Positions 1 to 11,283 of a stretch of 64,000 bases of DNA are shown here, piece after piece. Position numbers and translations under genes: made by a program. The notes under the pieces were generated by a model. It ran no database searches. It was not told the origin of the DNA and worked only from the letters and a program-made list of their open reading frames with translations. Source of the stretch: Achatina immaculata (Eukaryota; Mollusca; Gastropoda; Stylommatophora; Achatinidae); contig CM019696.1 of NCBI GenBank assembly GCA_009760885.1, positions 46,818,017 to 46,882,016 on the forward strand, given 5' to 3'. The number at the start of each line of letters is the position of its first letter. Within the stretch, counting starts at the first letter, position 1.

Positions 1-3000
1 TTGGTTATGGTCACCTATTCTATGATGGTAGGCAGATGATCTCAATGTAGGGACAATGGCTACGATCACTGACTAGTACAGTCACTGCCCGGAAGGAAAG
101 CAATGGTAAACTACCTTCTGGAAACATACCAAGAAACCCAAGCAGCAATCATGGAAAGTCAAATAGGAAAAAGATCTGGTGGTGAGTCCCCCAGGCCAGA
201 TAGATCTAATTTTAACACTGGGGAAGAGTGTGAGGCAGAGGTCGGTACTAGTAATTGTGATGACGGACAAAATCCTGACGGTGTTACCAAGGAAAACCCC
301 TGTATCAAACTAAAAAGAAAAATAAGAGTAGGAACATGGAATGTAAGAAGTATGTATGAGGGAAAATATCAAGTAATAAGTGACGAGATGAAAAGAACGC
401 GGATACATATTTTGGGAATCTGCGAACATCGATGAAGATCAGGACACTTTAAGAGCGAGAATGATAATATATTTATATATTCTGGCGGAGAAGTAGGAGG
501 AAAGAATGGAGTGGCTTTTTATTTGGACAAATCAACATCAAAAGCATTACTAGGCTACAATCCAGTAAGTGATAGAATCCTAACAATCAGACTTAAGGGC
601 ATTCCTAGAAATGTAACAGTCATCCAGGTATATGCACCTACATCAGCAGCAGAAGAAGATGAAGTAGAACATTTTTATAACACACTGCAGACGACAATGG
701 ACCAGGTACGGAAAAATGATATTGTATTTATAATGGGTGATTTTAATGCAAAAATTGGTACAGAAAGAGCAGAAGATGAAGGACAAGTTGTAGGGAAATT
801 TAGCATAGGACACAGAAATGAGGCAGGTGACAATCTAATGGCGTTTTGTATGGAAAATGAGCTAATGATCGCTAACACACTTTTTAAACAACATCCAAGA
901 AGACTTTACACATGGACATCACCTGATGGGAAAACCAGGAATCAAATAGATTACATTTTAGTTCAGAGAAGGTGGAGGTCAAGCATAACATCAACAAAAA
1001 CTTTACCAGGTGCTTATTGTGACACGGACCATGAGTTATTAATAGCAGACATGAAGATAAAACTAAAAAAGATAGTTATGGGATCAAGACCACTCCGCTT
1101 TGACCTTACAAATATACCAGAACAATACGGTATAGAAGTGAAGAACCGTTTCGAAATCCTGATGGCTGTACAGGAAGAGATGACACCAGATGAATTGGCT
1201 ACGCAGACCAAAGATATCTTAGTAACAACAGCTAAAGACATGGTTCCAGTAAAGAAAACACAAAAGAATAGATGGATCACAGCAGGTACACTAGAACTGA
1301 TAAAACAATGTAGAGAAATGAAGACGCAATGGAGAGTGACAAACAACAACAAAGATAAATATAAAACTTTAACAAAAGAAGTACGAAGAAACATAAGAAA
1401 AGACAAAAAACAATACATACAAGATTGTTGTGAAAGAATAGAAGAACATCAGAGGTGTGGAAGAGATAGTGAAATGTTTAAAGAAATGAAGACATTGACG
1501 AGAAATGTCACACCTAAGCTAAATGTAATTTGTGATGAGATGGGGAATACCCTGACAGAGACAGAGGAAATTCTGGAAAGATGGAAGGAATATTGCAAAA
1601 GAATGTATGAAACAACCGACTGTGGAAGCAGAAATCAACAGTGTGAATTATTATTGGAGGAGAAAGAACCCGAGCCGACAATGGAAGAAGTTTTATGGGC
1701 AATAAAGAGTCTGAAAAATGGTAAATCACCAGGATGTGATGAGATAACCGCTGAATTTATTAAAGCAGGAGGAAAGGAGTGTGCAACAATCTATCATGCA
1801 CTATGTAAAAAGATATGGCATTCAGGTATTTGGCCAAAAGAATGGAAAAGAACTGTATTCATACCACTGCCAAAAAAGGGTAACCTGAAATTACGCACAA
1901 ACTACAGAACTGTTGCCCTGATTAGTCATGCCAGTAAAATTCTGTTAAAAATCATAATGGGTAGACTTCGAAAGAAAATAGAAGAAGAAGTCAATATGGT
2001 CCAAGCTGGCTTCAGGCAAGGAAGAGGATCAAGAGATCATATATTCAATCTAAGATTAATAATAGAGAAATGCAGGGAGTTTAATGTGAATCTATATTTA
2101 TCCTTTATAGACTACTCAAAGGCATTTGATTGTGTACAACACCAGAAACTTTGGGAAATAATGGAAAAAATGGGATTTCCAACACATTTGATACAATTAA
2201 CATCACTGCTGTATTTAGACCAACAAGCAGCAGTAAGAATAAATGGTGAAACAACAACTTGGTTTGACATAAAACAAGGGGTCCGTCAGGGGTGCATATT
2301 GTCACCCTACTTATTTAACTTGTATACTGAAAATATAATGAGGAATGTTAGAGAAGATGTAGACAAAGAATATTACGATGCCATAACAGTTGGAGGTTAT
2401 GAAATACCAGAGATTAGATATGCTGATGACACAGTATTGCTGTCCACAACACAAGAAGGAATGGAAAAACTAATTATGTCAGTCCGCAAGAACAGCGAAG
2501 AGCAGAACCTCTATCTTAATGCAAAGAAAACTAAAGTGATGACAACTGACAAAACAGACAAGGCAACGGAAATATGTATCAGTGAGGAAAAACTGGAAGA
2601 AGTGGAGAGTTTTGAATATCTTGGATCACTACTAACTAATAATGGAGATACAATGCGGGAAATTAAAAGGAGGACATCTATTGCTCTTCAGAAAGTAAAA
2701 CAAATAAAGAATCTGTGGAGAGGAGCAGACAGAACCACAAAAATAAGATTTTTAAGGGCATGCATCTTTCCCATCGCAACATATGCCTGTGAGACCTGGA
2801 CACTTAACAAAACAGCTGAGAAGCACATAAATGCCTTTGAATGTAAATGCTATAGAAGAGTTCTTCAAATATCGTGGACACAAAAAAGAACAAATATATC
2901 TATACTACAAGAGCTTAATATTGAAGAAGGCTGGCTAGTAAAGAGGATTAAAGAGAGAAAACTTAAATATTTTGGCCACATTAAACGTCATGATACTTTA

Positions 3001-3198
3001 GAGAAGACCGTATTGGAAGGATACATAATGGGAAAAAGAAAAAGAGGAAGACCGAAACGAAGATGGCTGCAAGACATCGTTGATGATCTGGAAATGGATG
3101 CAGCAGCAGCAGGCCATCTTGCTCACAACCGAGAGGCCTACAGGAGTGCTGTTAGGGAGGCAAAGTTCCGCAAGGGACAAGCAAAGGAATGAATGAAT
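1..3198 (+). mobile_element. Non-LTR retrotransposon LINE-1fam, near full-length copy A
   Basis: The copy encodes endonuclease plus reverse transcriptase in one long frame and ends in a short (GAAT)n tail at about 3187-3198. There is essentially no 3' UTR, because the stop codon is part of the tail. Single-ORF architecture, about 1 kaa length and a short simple-repeat tail fit the RTE-like group; that clade name is my inference. The first ~100 bases may be 5' UTR, and the true 5' end could lie outside the window. Eleven truncated relatives in the window share its 3' end. The element would move by nicking DNA with its endonuclease and priming reverse transcription at the nick. Confidence 0.92.
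103..3192 (+). pseudogene. Endonuclease-reverse transcriptase ORF with one in-frame TGA
   Basis: From the Met at 103 the frame runs 1029 codons to TGA at 3190-3192 and is interrupted only by TGA at 433-435 (codon 111). An alternative in-frame Met is at 151. AP-endonuclease motifs are intact: GTWNVRS (codons 77-83), ICE with the catalytic Glu at 108, GDFNAKIG (212-219), NQIDYIL (280-286) and DTDH (307-310). Reverse transcriptase motifs follow: FIDYSKAFD (668-676), RQGC (728-731) and the YADD catalytic box (773-776). The C-terminus has a CETW...FECKCYRR segment (from codon 896) and a basic GKRKRGRPKRRW stretch (from 977). The TGA directly follows the ICEHR motif, where Trp (TGG) is usual in relatives I remember, so it looks like a single G-to-A change. 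A second Met at 511 gives an open frame of 893 codons, but it lacks the first endonuclease motifs and is unlikely to be functional alone. Confidence 0.9.
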
Positions 3199-3330
3199 GC
3201 ATCTTTCTCATCCCAACATATGCCTGTGAGACCTGGACACTTAACAAAACAGCTGATAAACACATAAATCCTACAGAAGTGTTCTTCAAATATCATGGAC
3301 ACAAACAAGAACAAATATATATCCATACTA

Positions 3331-3389
<59 letters not shown>

Positions 3390-3681
3390 CTTACAAGAAC
3401 TAAATATTGAAGAAGGTTGGCTATTAAAGAGGATTAAACAGAGAAAACCTATTTTGGACACATTAAACGTTATGAGAATTTAGAGAAGACAGTTTTGGAA
3501 GGGTAAATAATGGAGAAAAGAAAGAGAGGAAGATCAAGACGAAAATGGCTGCAAGACATCGTTGATAATCCGCAAATGGACGCATCATCACCAGGGCATC
3601 TTTCTTACAAGTGAAAGGCCTACAGGAGAGCTGTTAGGGAGGCAAAGTTCCCCAAGGAACATGCCAATGACTGACTGACTA
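3199..3681 (+). mobile_element. LINE-1fam 3' fragment A2, tandem to copy A
   Basis: It starts directly in the tail of copy A at the part encoding FPIATYACETW and runs to a (GACT)n tail at about 3667-3681. It is frameshifted and stop-ridden. An (AT)n tract interrupts it between the sequence for NISIL and that for QELNIEEGW. The different tail motif (GACT here, GAAT in copy A) shows that this is a separate insertion, not a local duplication of A. Confidence 0.85.
3333..3385. repeat. (AT)n microsatellite inside LINE copy A2
   Basis: About 53 bp of alternating AT sit at the point where uninterrupted copies read CATACTACAAGAAC. The preceding element sequence already contains ATATAT, so the tract could have grown in place. 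Confidence 0.9.
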
Positions 3682-4074
3682 ATCATTGCACCCTTAGTTA
3701 TCTCAAAGAAGAGCTAAAATAATAATAATAATATTACTATGACCGTGCGCGAGACATAAGTGATGGTTTGAGAACCACTGTAAATCTTATTCCCCATATT
3801 ACTACGTGGCCAGAGGTTTTCAAGGCCTGATCTTAATGTACGAAATTTTGTTTTGTTTTCCTTGGGCCTGGAAGATGATCAGAGCAAACAAAGCTGCCCC
3901 TGGACACGGCGAGTTATCAACGGGGTCTTACGTTGATCAGGACTTTAGGCATTAAAAAGAAAGGTCTTTTCGAAATCCTTACATCACGTTTCTGTAGGCT
4001 GCTGTGATGTGCACAGTGGAGATAGCATTTTTGTAGGTAAAGTGGAAGAGGAGATTAGAAGAGAATGAAGGTAT
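3682..4074. other. Unassigned; isolated hAT-like end motif
   Basis: A short (AAT)n lies at 3719-3735. The motif TTTGAGAACCACTG at about 3758-3771 matches the right end of many hAT-type miniature elements, but no matching left end is visible. Nothing else was recognised. Confidence 0.35.
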
Positions 4075-4077
4075 AAA

Positions 4078-4157
<80 letters not shown>

Positions 4158-4235
4158 CATCCATCCATCCATCCATCCATCCATCCATCCAGCCATCCAT
4201 CCATCCAGCCATCCATCCATCTATCTATCTATCTA

Positions 4236-4319
<84 letters not shown>
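4075..4319. repeat. (ATCT)n with central (ATCC)n tetranucleotide array
   Basis: About 245 bp: ATCT units to ~4155, ATCC/AGCC variants to ~4221, then ATCT again. This symmetrical layout suggests the variant block arose inside an older ATCT array. Confidence 0.95.
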
Positions 4320-4494
4320 GGCTGTCCCTCTAGTCTACTTGTCTAACTACATTTGCCTGCCTATCCCTCCAGTCTACTTGTCTAACTGCTTTACCGTTTA
4401 CTTGCCTACCATCTCAGGCACCTGAGTGCCTCCCCATCCACTTATCTATTTATCTGCTGTGTAATTTTTTTTCACTCTATTGCAAGCTACCTTT

Positions 4495-4862
4495 GTCTGA
4501 ACAGTTGGTCTATCAAACTTCGTCTCTCTACCTGAATAATTGTTTTATCAAACTTCTAGCCTCTCTGCCTGAATATTTGTTCTATCAAACTTCTAGCCTC
4601 TCTACCTGAAAAATTGTTCTATCAAACTTCTAGTCTCTCTGCCTGAATAATTGTTCTATCAAACTTCTAGTCTCTCTGCCTGAATAATTGTTCTATCAAA
4701 CTTCTAGCCTCTCTGCCTGAATATTTGTTCTATCAAACTTATAGCCTCTCTGCCTGAACAGTTATTCTGTCAAACGTCTGGTCTCTATCTGAACAATTGT
4801 TCTTTCAAACGTGTAATCTCTCGATCTGAAAAATTGTTCTATCAAACTTCTAATCTCTCCCC
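4495..4862. repeat. 37-bp minisatellite, about 10 units
   Basis: Each unit contains TGTTCTATCAAACTTCTAG followed by CTCTCTGCCTGAATA. The period is exactly 37 in the centre, and both ends are more degenerate. Confidence 0.92.
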
Positions 4863-6077
4863 TTTTTCTTTCTGACTACTCCAGTGGCAACCAAACCGCA
4901 TAACAAGTCCGTTTCTCTGCGTCCATATATTCTCATACACTCAATGTCTCAGTTAACCACTTACATCACGCAAACACAGAATGATTACACCAGCGTAACC
5001 AATTCTGACACGCCAAAACATAAAGTACCTCGCACTTAAGGAAGATTAGATTGAAGCTAACACGTTCCACGTATACTTAAACCAGAACGAGTGACCCCTC
5101 AGAGAGGTTTGTTTTATTACTGGCAACTATAAAGAGATAAGGGAGACAACCTTCAAGTGAGATTGTTCGGGTTACCTCCCCCAAAGATATAAAAGAGAAA
5201 GAAAAAGTTGAGGTAAAATCGAATATTCCCAGACGAATATTAATACAAGTACTTGCTGCAACACGTTTGTTATGATTGGCTGCAAATGTTTCCGGTCTAG
5301 CCACGCCGGTCGTTAGAGGGTTAATGTTATCGATAGCTCAACATTTCATCTTCCCCTAGCTGTTATTAGGCGTCCAGAAAAGTGGTTTTTTTGTGGCTTT
5401 AGATATTCGCTGACACGTATGCACGTATTAATTATTAAGTGCCTCTTTCGGAAACATCATCATGTGGCATGTCCGTGTTGACGTGAGGCGAAATGTATAC
5501 TGTCTATGTATCTGTGTTTCGCTTTGTTTGACAGAGCTCGACTAGCGTTTGCCGTAGTGGTTCTTTTACCTTTCATGGCTAAAGATCCCAAATGAACTGA
5601 TCAGTATGTCTCCGACATCTATTAGCCAAATTGTCTTAATCATCATCATCATCATTACCTCAAGGATTATGAATACCTCATATAAAAAATCCCTCGTCTG
5701 ATGGTTCTTCTGCTGGTTTATATTTCATCTCCTAGCTCCTGTTTCCTCAGTTTTGTCTTTTCTCTAGGATTCCTTACACTTTTTTTTCCTTTGTGGCTTT
5801 CCTTGATTTCCAAAAACGTGGGTTTCACTTTTCCTTTAAAAAAAAAAGTTTACTACTTCCACTGTAGTTTCCATGTTCCCTCTTTGGCTTTCAGTTTGAT
5901 CCATTTTGGCTGTGGCTTCTCTTCGAAGATCGATTCCGCTTTCATCTGAAGTGACGGTGGCTTTCATCTAAACTGGCGGTGGATTTCATCTTTTCGGTAA
6001 ATTTCTCACCATTGCTGTTTCCTTTACATTTTTTTTACCTCGTGTGTAAAATTACTGTATATACTGTAAACTATCAA
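4863..6077. other. Unassigned sequence
   Basis: No recognisable gene or element. There is a short (ATC)n at 5640-5657 and a degenerate motif containing TTTCATCT repeated at about 5908-5995. Open frames here are short and show no known motif. Confidence 0.5.
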
Positions 6078-6378
6078 AAGGTAAAAAGTTAAATCAGCTT
6101 TTCCACGCCATTAAGGCATATTAAGGATACGATGTTAGACTCGTTATTTCAAAATATCTTTGGCACTTGAAAGCATAATGAGGTCAGTATCACACCTGAC
6201 AACATTTGCCTGGCCAGATCTACCTTGCCAGGGTTATCTGATACGCGTATCTAGAAGCTGGGTGGACCCCGGGTCATTTCTGGAGTGGTGGTACCAGAAA
6301 AAAAAACCCAAATACTGGGACTTGAACCCAGTACCATCGGTTTAGTAGACTGATCGTCTAACCACTCAACCAATGATG
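6078..6378 (-). mobile_element. tRNA-like SINE type T1, copy 1
   Basis: On the minus strand it begins with a tRNA-like head (A-box-like TGGTTGAGTGGTTAGACG, B-box GGTTCAAGTCC at about 6320-6331). It continues through a body shared with the 23.9-kb and 38.9-kb copies and ends near 6078 with a TTTTTACC-type terminus. The head is typical of RNA polymerase III promoters. It is not a functional tRNA gene because the acceptor stem is absent. Confidence 0.75.
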
Positions 6379-6994
6379 TCGTCATTGTAAAGTTTAACTT
6401 TCAGATATCACTTTAGAGGTATTACACTTAAAATTTCAGGACTATCAGAAATAGAAGAAATGGTAAAGTTTTCAGGATTGAAAATACTGAAGTATTAAGA
6501 AAGAGAGACCAGGTACAGACTTACATGGTCGCCATAGGATTTTTTGGAACCAGTACATTTTTACCTGTCTTCCACCTTGCATAAAGTACTTCCCGAAATA
6601 CCGGTTTTCATATTACAACTTTCGGTACTTTATACTATTGTTGTTGTTTTTTTTACAATGTAAAAGTAAGCATTCTTTACAAACATCAGCGGAAGGTAAT
6701 TGTTAATGTGAACTCTTTCTTTTCTTGACTTATTCGCGACGAGATTTCGTCCTGATAAAATACTCACACGCTAAATCAAAGTCAAAACTGACTGATTCTC
6801 ATCTGTATAGAGGCCCGGTTTTCCTCCAACTGATTTCGGTGGTTTCGTGTGTCTGGGTTTTCTTTTCTTTTGATAATATAAACCGGTTACAGCAACCAAT
6901 GACCTTCAAATATTTAGCTTTTCCACGGCTTTTAATGAGTAGTTTACCGGTAATTGCCGGTCAAGAAGATCACTGACTTCAGACACATCAAATT
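6379..6994. other. Unassigned sequence
   Basis: AT-rich, no recognised element. An 83-codon frame at 6725-6976 has no known motif and is probably chance. Confidence 0.5.
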
Positions 6995-7262
6995 TCTTGT
7001 GACATGATGGTATTTCTGGTGCCTTCTTGTGATATGTTGGTATTTCTGGTGCCTTCTTGTGATATGTTGGTATTTCTGGTGCCTTCTTGTGACATGTTGG
7101 TATTTCTGGCGCCTTTTTGTGATATGTTGATATTTTTGGTGCCTTTTTGTGATATGTTGATATTTTTGGTGCCTTTTTGTGATATGTTGGTATTTCTGAT
7201 GCCTTATTGTGATATGGTATTTCTGGTGTCTTCTTATGATATATTTGGTATTTCTGGTGCCT
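6995..7262. repeat. 30-bp minisatellite, about 9 units
   Basis: The unit contains GATATGTTGGTATTTCTGG followed by TGCCTTCTTGT. Because 30 is a multiple of 3, the plus strand shows a 10-residue repeating peptide (VFLVPSCDML), which is an artefact of the repeat. Confidence 0.95.
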
Positions 7263-7596
7263 TTATTTTTGTTTGCAATTTCTCATGATCTAAGCAGTAT
7301 AGATATTTTCGTGATTGTGAATTTAACTGAGTAATTTTTTCTTTCCTTTTTCATTTGGCAAGTTTGTTCAGCTGTTTTTTTGTTCAGATATTTTTTTCTT
7401 GTGGCCCCCTACTCTCTCATTTATTCCTTTAATTTTCCGAGTAGGAGAGTGTCTTGATCATTTTCATTCCCCTGTCCTTATCAATAACTAAGTCATCCAT
7501 CCCCCCACCCCCACACACAGATACACTCCCCAGAAGCAGAAAATACAGTGTAATACGGACAACAGTAATGACTTTATGTGGACAATAACAATAATT

Positions 7597-8212
7597 TATC
7601 GGACCAACTCAATAAATTTTGCAGGAATCAGATAGTATCAATAAATTTAGCAGGAATCAGATAATATCAATAAATTTTGCAGGAATCAGATAGTATCAAT
7701 AAATTTAGCAGGAATCAGATAATATCAATAAATTTAGCAGGAATCAGATAATATCAATACATTTAGTAGGAATCAGATAATATCAATAAATTTAGCAGGA
7801 ATCAGATAATATCAATACATTTAGCAGGAATCAGATAATATCAATAAATTTAGCAGGAATCAGATAATATCAAAAAATTTAGCAGGAATCAGATAATATC
7901 AATACATTTAGCAGGAATCAGATCATATCAAAAAATTTAGCAGGAATCAGATAATATCAATACATTTAGCAGGAATCAGATAATATCAATACATTTAGCA
8001 GGAATCAGATAATATCAATAAATTTAACAAGAATCAGATAGTATCAATACATTTAGCAGAAATCAGATAATATCAATAAATTCAGCAGGAATCAGATAGT
8101 ATCAATAAATTTAGCAGGAATCAGATAGTATCAATAAATTTAGCAGGAATCAGATAGTATCAATAAATTTAGCAGGAATCAGATAATATTAATAAAGTTA
8201 GCAGAAATCAGC
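7597..8212. repeat. 29-bp minisatellite, about 21 units
   Basis: The unit contains ATCAATAAATTTAGCAGGA then ATCAGATAAT. Interior variants (AATACATTT, AAAAAATTT) recur in adjacent units, consistent with local amplification of variant units. 7263-7596, just before it, holds nothing recognisable. Confidence 0.95.
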
Positions 8213-8512
8213 CCATATGGGTCCAGCTGTGCGTGTATGAGACAAGCCTTAGTTAAAACTCCCGGACGACAGCTGCTGTTTCTCGCTAGATGGCTGCTGT
8301 TCCGAGTGGACTAATTGTTTCATGTCTTGAACGTGTCCAGTCCTCGATCTATCATACAGCCTATGCTCAGTCAGTTAGGACCATCATCGCTGTACCCCCT
8401 GTCAAATTCACAACTATTTCGGGCTTCTTCTCACACATGCTCTTCGGAGTAAAGTTCCTAACGAGTCATGTTCTACTAAAAGGAAATTGTAGATAATGTA
8501 ATCCTTAATTTA
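8213..8512. other. Unassigned sequence
   Basis: About 300 bp between the 29-bp array and the hairpin element. A 68-codon frame at 8290-8496 shows no recognisable domain. Confidence 0.45.
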
Positions 8513-9094
8513 TACTATTTTTTTTTATAAATAGTAAACAACGAGGCTTTCGAACGGTAAAGTAAGACAACACAGTTTTGTAAGATTAGACCTGGAAAAA
8601 ATCGTAGACAAAGCACTTTGGTGAGACGTGAGAGAAAGAAAAACCACAAGAGAATTACCTGGGATTCGAACCACGGACTCCGGTAGAATGACCAGCCGTT
8701 TAGCCACGAGAGAACAGCGTACTAACGAAATGCGCTATCTCGCATCTCCAAAAAATAAAAGTTTTCTTTCGAGGTTTTCTCTAGTTTTTATTATATATAT
8801 ATATATACATTTTTTTGAGATATGAGATATGAGTTTTTATTATATATATATATATACATTTTTTTGAGATATGAGATGACTATGTCAATAAAACACCTTT
8901 TTTGGAGTGTTAGCTGGCTAAGTCGATAGTACGCTGTTCTCTCGTGGCTAAACGGCTGGTCATTCTACCGGAGTCCGTGGTTCGAATCCCAGGTAATTCT
9001 CTTGTGGTTTTTCTTTCTCTCACGTCTCACTAAAGTGCTTTGTCTACGATTTTTTCCAGGTCTAATCTTACAAAACTGTGTTATCCTACTTTAC
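8513..9094 (-). mobile_element. Hairpin element P1 with tRNA-like box
   Basis: Inverted arms at 8557-8724 and 8928-9094 are near-perfect, with about three mismatches seen by eye. A ~44-bp extension at 8513-8556 contains a T-run (an A-rich tail on the minus strand), and the spacer is ~203 bp. In the right arm, TGGCTAAACGGCTGG resembles an A box, and GGTTCGAATCC (about 8980-8990) is a B box. The spacer holds a ~48-bp duplicated segment with (AT)n. The 26.4-kb copy has the same extension, arms and head, so this is one mobile unit. Confidence 0.8.
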
Positions 9095-9625
9095 TTTATA
9101 TCAGTCTTTCTTTTCTAAGGCATTCACTTTAAACACAATCTTTGAGGGTTGTTTTTTTTTACACACACAGGGCCTTCACGTAATATTGGAAAAACTATTT
9201 TTGGGTGACAAGTGTGTATTCAGTTTCTTTATATATTGATCTGTTTTCTGGTGGATCCTGTTATACTTCTCTTCTTTAACATCTTCAGCTTTCGCCCTAT
9301 GATTGTGCCTCGTCGTCATTTTTCCTCATGCAAGGCCCGACACATCTAACTTCGGCTCGGTATATTCTTTGCCGTTCCATTGTATTTCGCATTTACTCAG
9401 CCAAACTATTGCCTGTCTTCTATTACAACATTGGGAGATGGAATAGGATTTTAATTGGCTGTGATTCGCCAGCCGTGACTTGAAGCAGTCGGCCGTGGGC
9501 CTCTGACGGCTGTCTCACTGAGTATTTTGTCTCCTGCACCGTCAGGCAGGTATCTGTGTGCGGGAAGCTCTTAGTAGCTGGTGCCGTAGTAAAAACGTTA
9601 TATATACCTACTTGTTATAGCATAA
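9095..9625. other. Unassigned sequence
   Basis: No recognisable gene, repeat or element end. Confidence 0.45.
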
Positions 9626-10020
9626 AGTATATAGTATAAAGTATATTCTATAAAGTATACATGCTATAGAAGAGTTCTTCAAATATCAAGGACACAAAAA
9701 AGAACAAACATATCCATACTACAAGAACTTAATACTGAAGAAAGCTGGCTAGTAAAGAGGATTAAAGAGAGAAAATTTATATATTTTGGGCACATTAACC
9801 GTCATGATAATTTAGATAAGATAGTCTTGGAAGGGTACATAATGGGAGAAAAAGAGAGGAAGACCATGTCTAAGATGGGTGCAAGACATCGTTGATAATC
9901 AGCAGCAGGCCATCTTGCTTACAATCAAGAGGCCTACAGGAGAGCTGTTAGGTAGGCAAAGTTCCACAAGGGACATGCAAATGACTGACTGACTGACTGA
10001 CTGAGTATATAGTATAAAGT
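9626..10020 (+). mobile_element. LINE-1fam 3' fragment B with 17-bp flanking duplication
   Basis: LINE homology runs from 9661 (CYRRVLQIS region) to a (GACT)n tail ending at 10003. AGTATATAGTATAAAGT occurs at 9626-9642 and again at 10004-10020, consistent with a target-site duplication. Eighteen AT-rich bases (9643-9660) between the left repeat and the LINE are unexplained and may be filler at the 5' junction. The copy carries frameshifts and a ~17-bp deletion near the QDIVDDL codons. Confidence 0.85.
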
Positions 10021-10297
10021 TTATAAGATAAAATGCATACATCAGACACGAGACTATTATCCCAGGACATCACTGACAGTTTTAAACACCACACTCACTG
10101 AAGCAGATGATCTGGATAGATAAACGAGACGTTTTCTGATTTATTTGGCAAGAGAGCAGAGTTCCATAAAGGACAAGCCTGTGAACTGAACACACGAAAA
10201 GCTGGTAATGACCCTCAAAACTTCTCAGAGCGGATCACATGTCAGTCGTTGGAGTGATTTAAACACTTGCTACCCATCTGGGGACGGGGGGTGGGGG

Positions 10298-10327
10298 AGG
10301 CGGCTAGCGTAGTGGTTAAACTACGAA
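10298..10327 (+). mobile_element. SINE-head-like scrap
   Basis: GGCTAGCGTAGTGGTTAAAC looks like the A-box region of a tRNA-like SINE head. It is cut off by the Penelope-like palindrome that begins next to it. 10021-10297 holds nothing recognisable. Confidence 0.35.
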
Positions 10328-11283
10328 AAAAAAGTAGGAGCAACTTTATCACTCAACGAACACAAAGCTGTGACGTTTCGGTGTTAGCCTTAATCATACA
10401 AACATAAACAGGACGAAGAAATAGAGAGTCGAGATAAAGTATAGAATCACATCTGGTACCTGTACTTACTTGTGCTTGTACGAACTCCCTGCAACTGCGA
10501 GCTGTTGTTCTTTGCAACCGATGCAGTAGAGATGTTGAGGCACAGCATCGCATCGGCTTGGAAGTGGGTTATGGCGGCTACTTTTTTCAGTCCCGGAATA
10601 CAGCTAAAAAGTAGGAGTTGTGCAATGCTTCTTTAGCAGACTCCACCACCATGGGGACTATGGCGATCCTTGCCCTATTAACTAGGTTTTGCCTGTTACT
10701 GGGGGTACCACGGATAGGTGGGACAGGGTCTTGGTCAGCTATGGGTTGCTAACCCTGACTCTGGCATATCAGCTATGTGTCGATGATTACCTTATCGGGC
10801 GTGTTAGCCCCTAGAATCACATCTATGTTAAAGAAATAATAAATTAATTAAATTAATTAACACTTAGCTCAGTCTTGGAGGAACACAAGTAAGCATGCCA
10901 ATACAATATTGGGAATGCGCCCGTTGTTATTATCAAAATGTGTTCGTTCTGAAATGTGCAAAAATGTGCCTGATTGAACGAATTCAACGGGCGCATTCTT
11001 AATATTGTATTGGCAACGCTTACTTGTGTTCTTCCAAGATTGAGCTAAGTGTTAATTAATTTCATGTATTTATTATTTCTTTAACATAGATGTGATTCTA
11101 TACTTTATCTCGTCTCTCTATTTCTTCTTCCTGTTTGTGTTTGCACGATTAAGGCTAAACGTCACAGTTTTGTGTTCGTTGAGTGATAAAGTTGCTCCTA
11201 CTTTTTTTTTCCTAGTTTATACATTTTGGTATCACAGCTTTACTGCAGTGCTTCGTGTATAGGTGTATACTTATACACTAGTT
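10328..11283. mobile_element. Inverted pair of Penelope-like 3' ends (family Y)
   Basis: The left arm (10328-10454 plus 10825-10926) and the right arm (about 10985-11215) are inverted repeats of about 230 bp around a ~60-bp centre. The left arm is split by a family X insertion. The outer end of each arm has the layout GATTAAGGCT...AAACGTCAC...TGATAAAG, with a close equivalent of an AATAAA signal. In my memory this pattern marks 3' ends of Penelope-like elements, which commonly form inverted partial copies. The right arm continues into a further shared ~65 bp (to ~11283) also present at 28.1 and 41.2 kb. No reverse transcriptase or GIY-YIG sequence is visible, so the family name is tentative. 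Confidence 0.6.
10455..10811 (-). mobile_element. Family X retroposon, 357-bp copy with 13-bp TSD
   Basis: It is flanked by TAGAATCACATCT at 10442-10454 and 10812-10824. The intact right arm of the host palindrome (about 11083-11100) shows the uninterrupted sequence, so the duplication is certain. The element read on the minus strand starts with a segment around CCATAGCTGACCAAGACC, passes through TGGTGGAGTCTGCTAAAGAAG, and ends with a short GTACAAGYAC-rich tail. It has no coding capacity. Duplication length suggests LINE-driven retroposition. Confidence 0.85.

Noticed and set aside
1014..1418. 134-codon minus-strand frame inside the LINE
   Set aside because: Shadow of the LINE ORF on the opposite strand.
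4075..4319. Telomeric or centromeric repeat
   Set aside because: ATCT/ATCC are ordinary microsatellites; no TTAGGG-type arrays were seen in the window.
6310..6378. tRNA gene on the minus strand
   Set aside because: Belongs to SINE type T1, repeated at 23.9 kb; stems do not close.
7597..8212. CRISPR-like array (29-bp period)
   Set aside because: Pure tandem repeat without spacers; no cas-like genes anywhere.
8928..8995. tRNA gene
   Set aside because: A- and B-box-like motifs are present, but there is no acceptor stem or proper anticodon arm; it is part of a repeated hairpin element.
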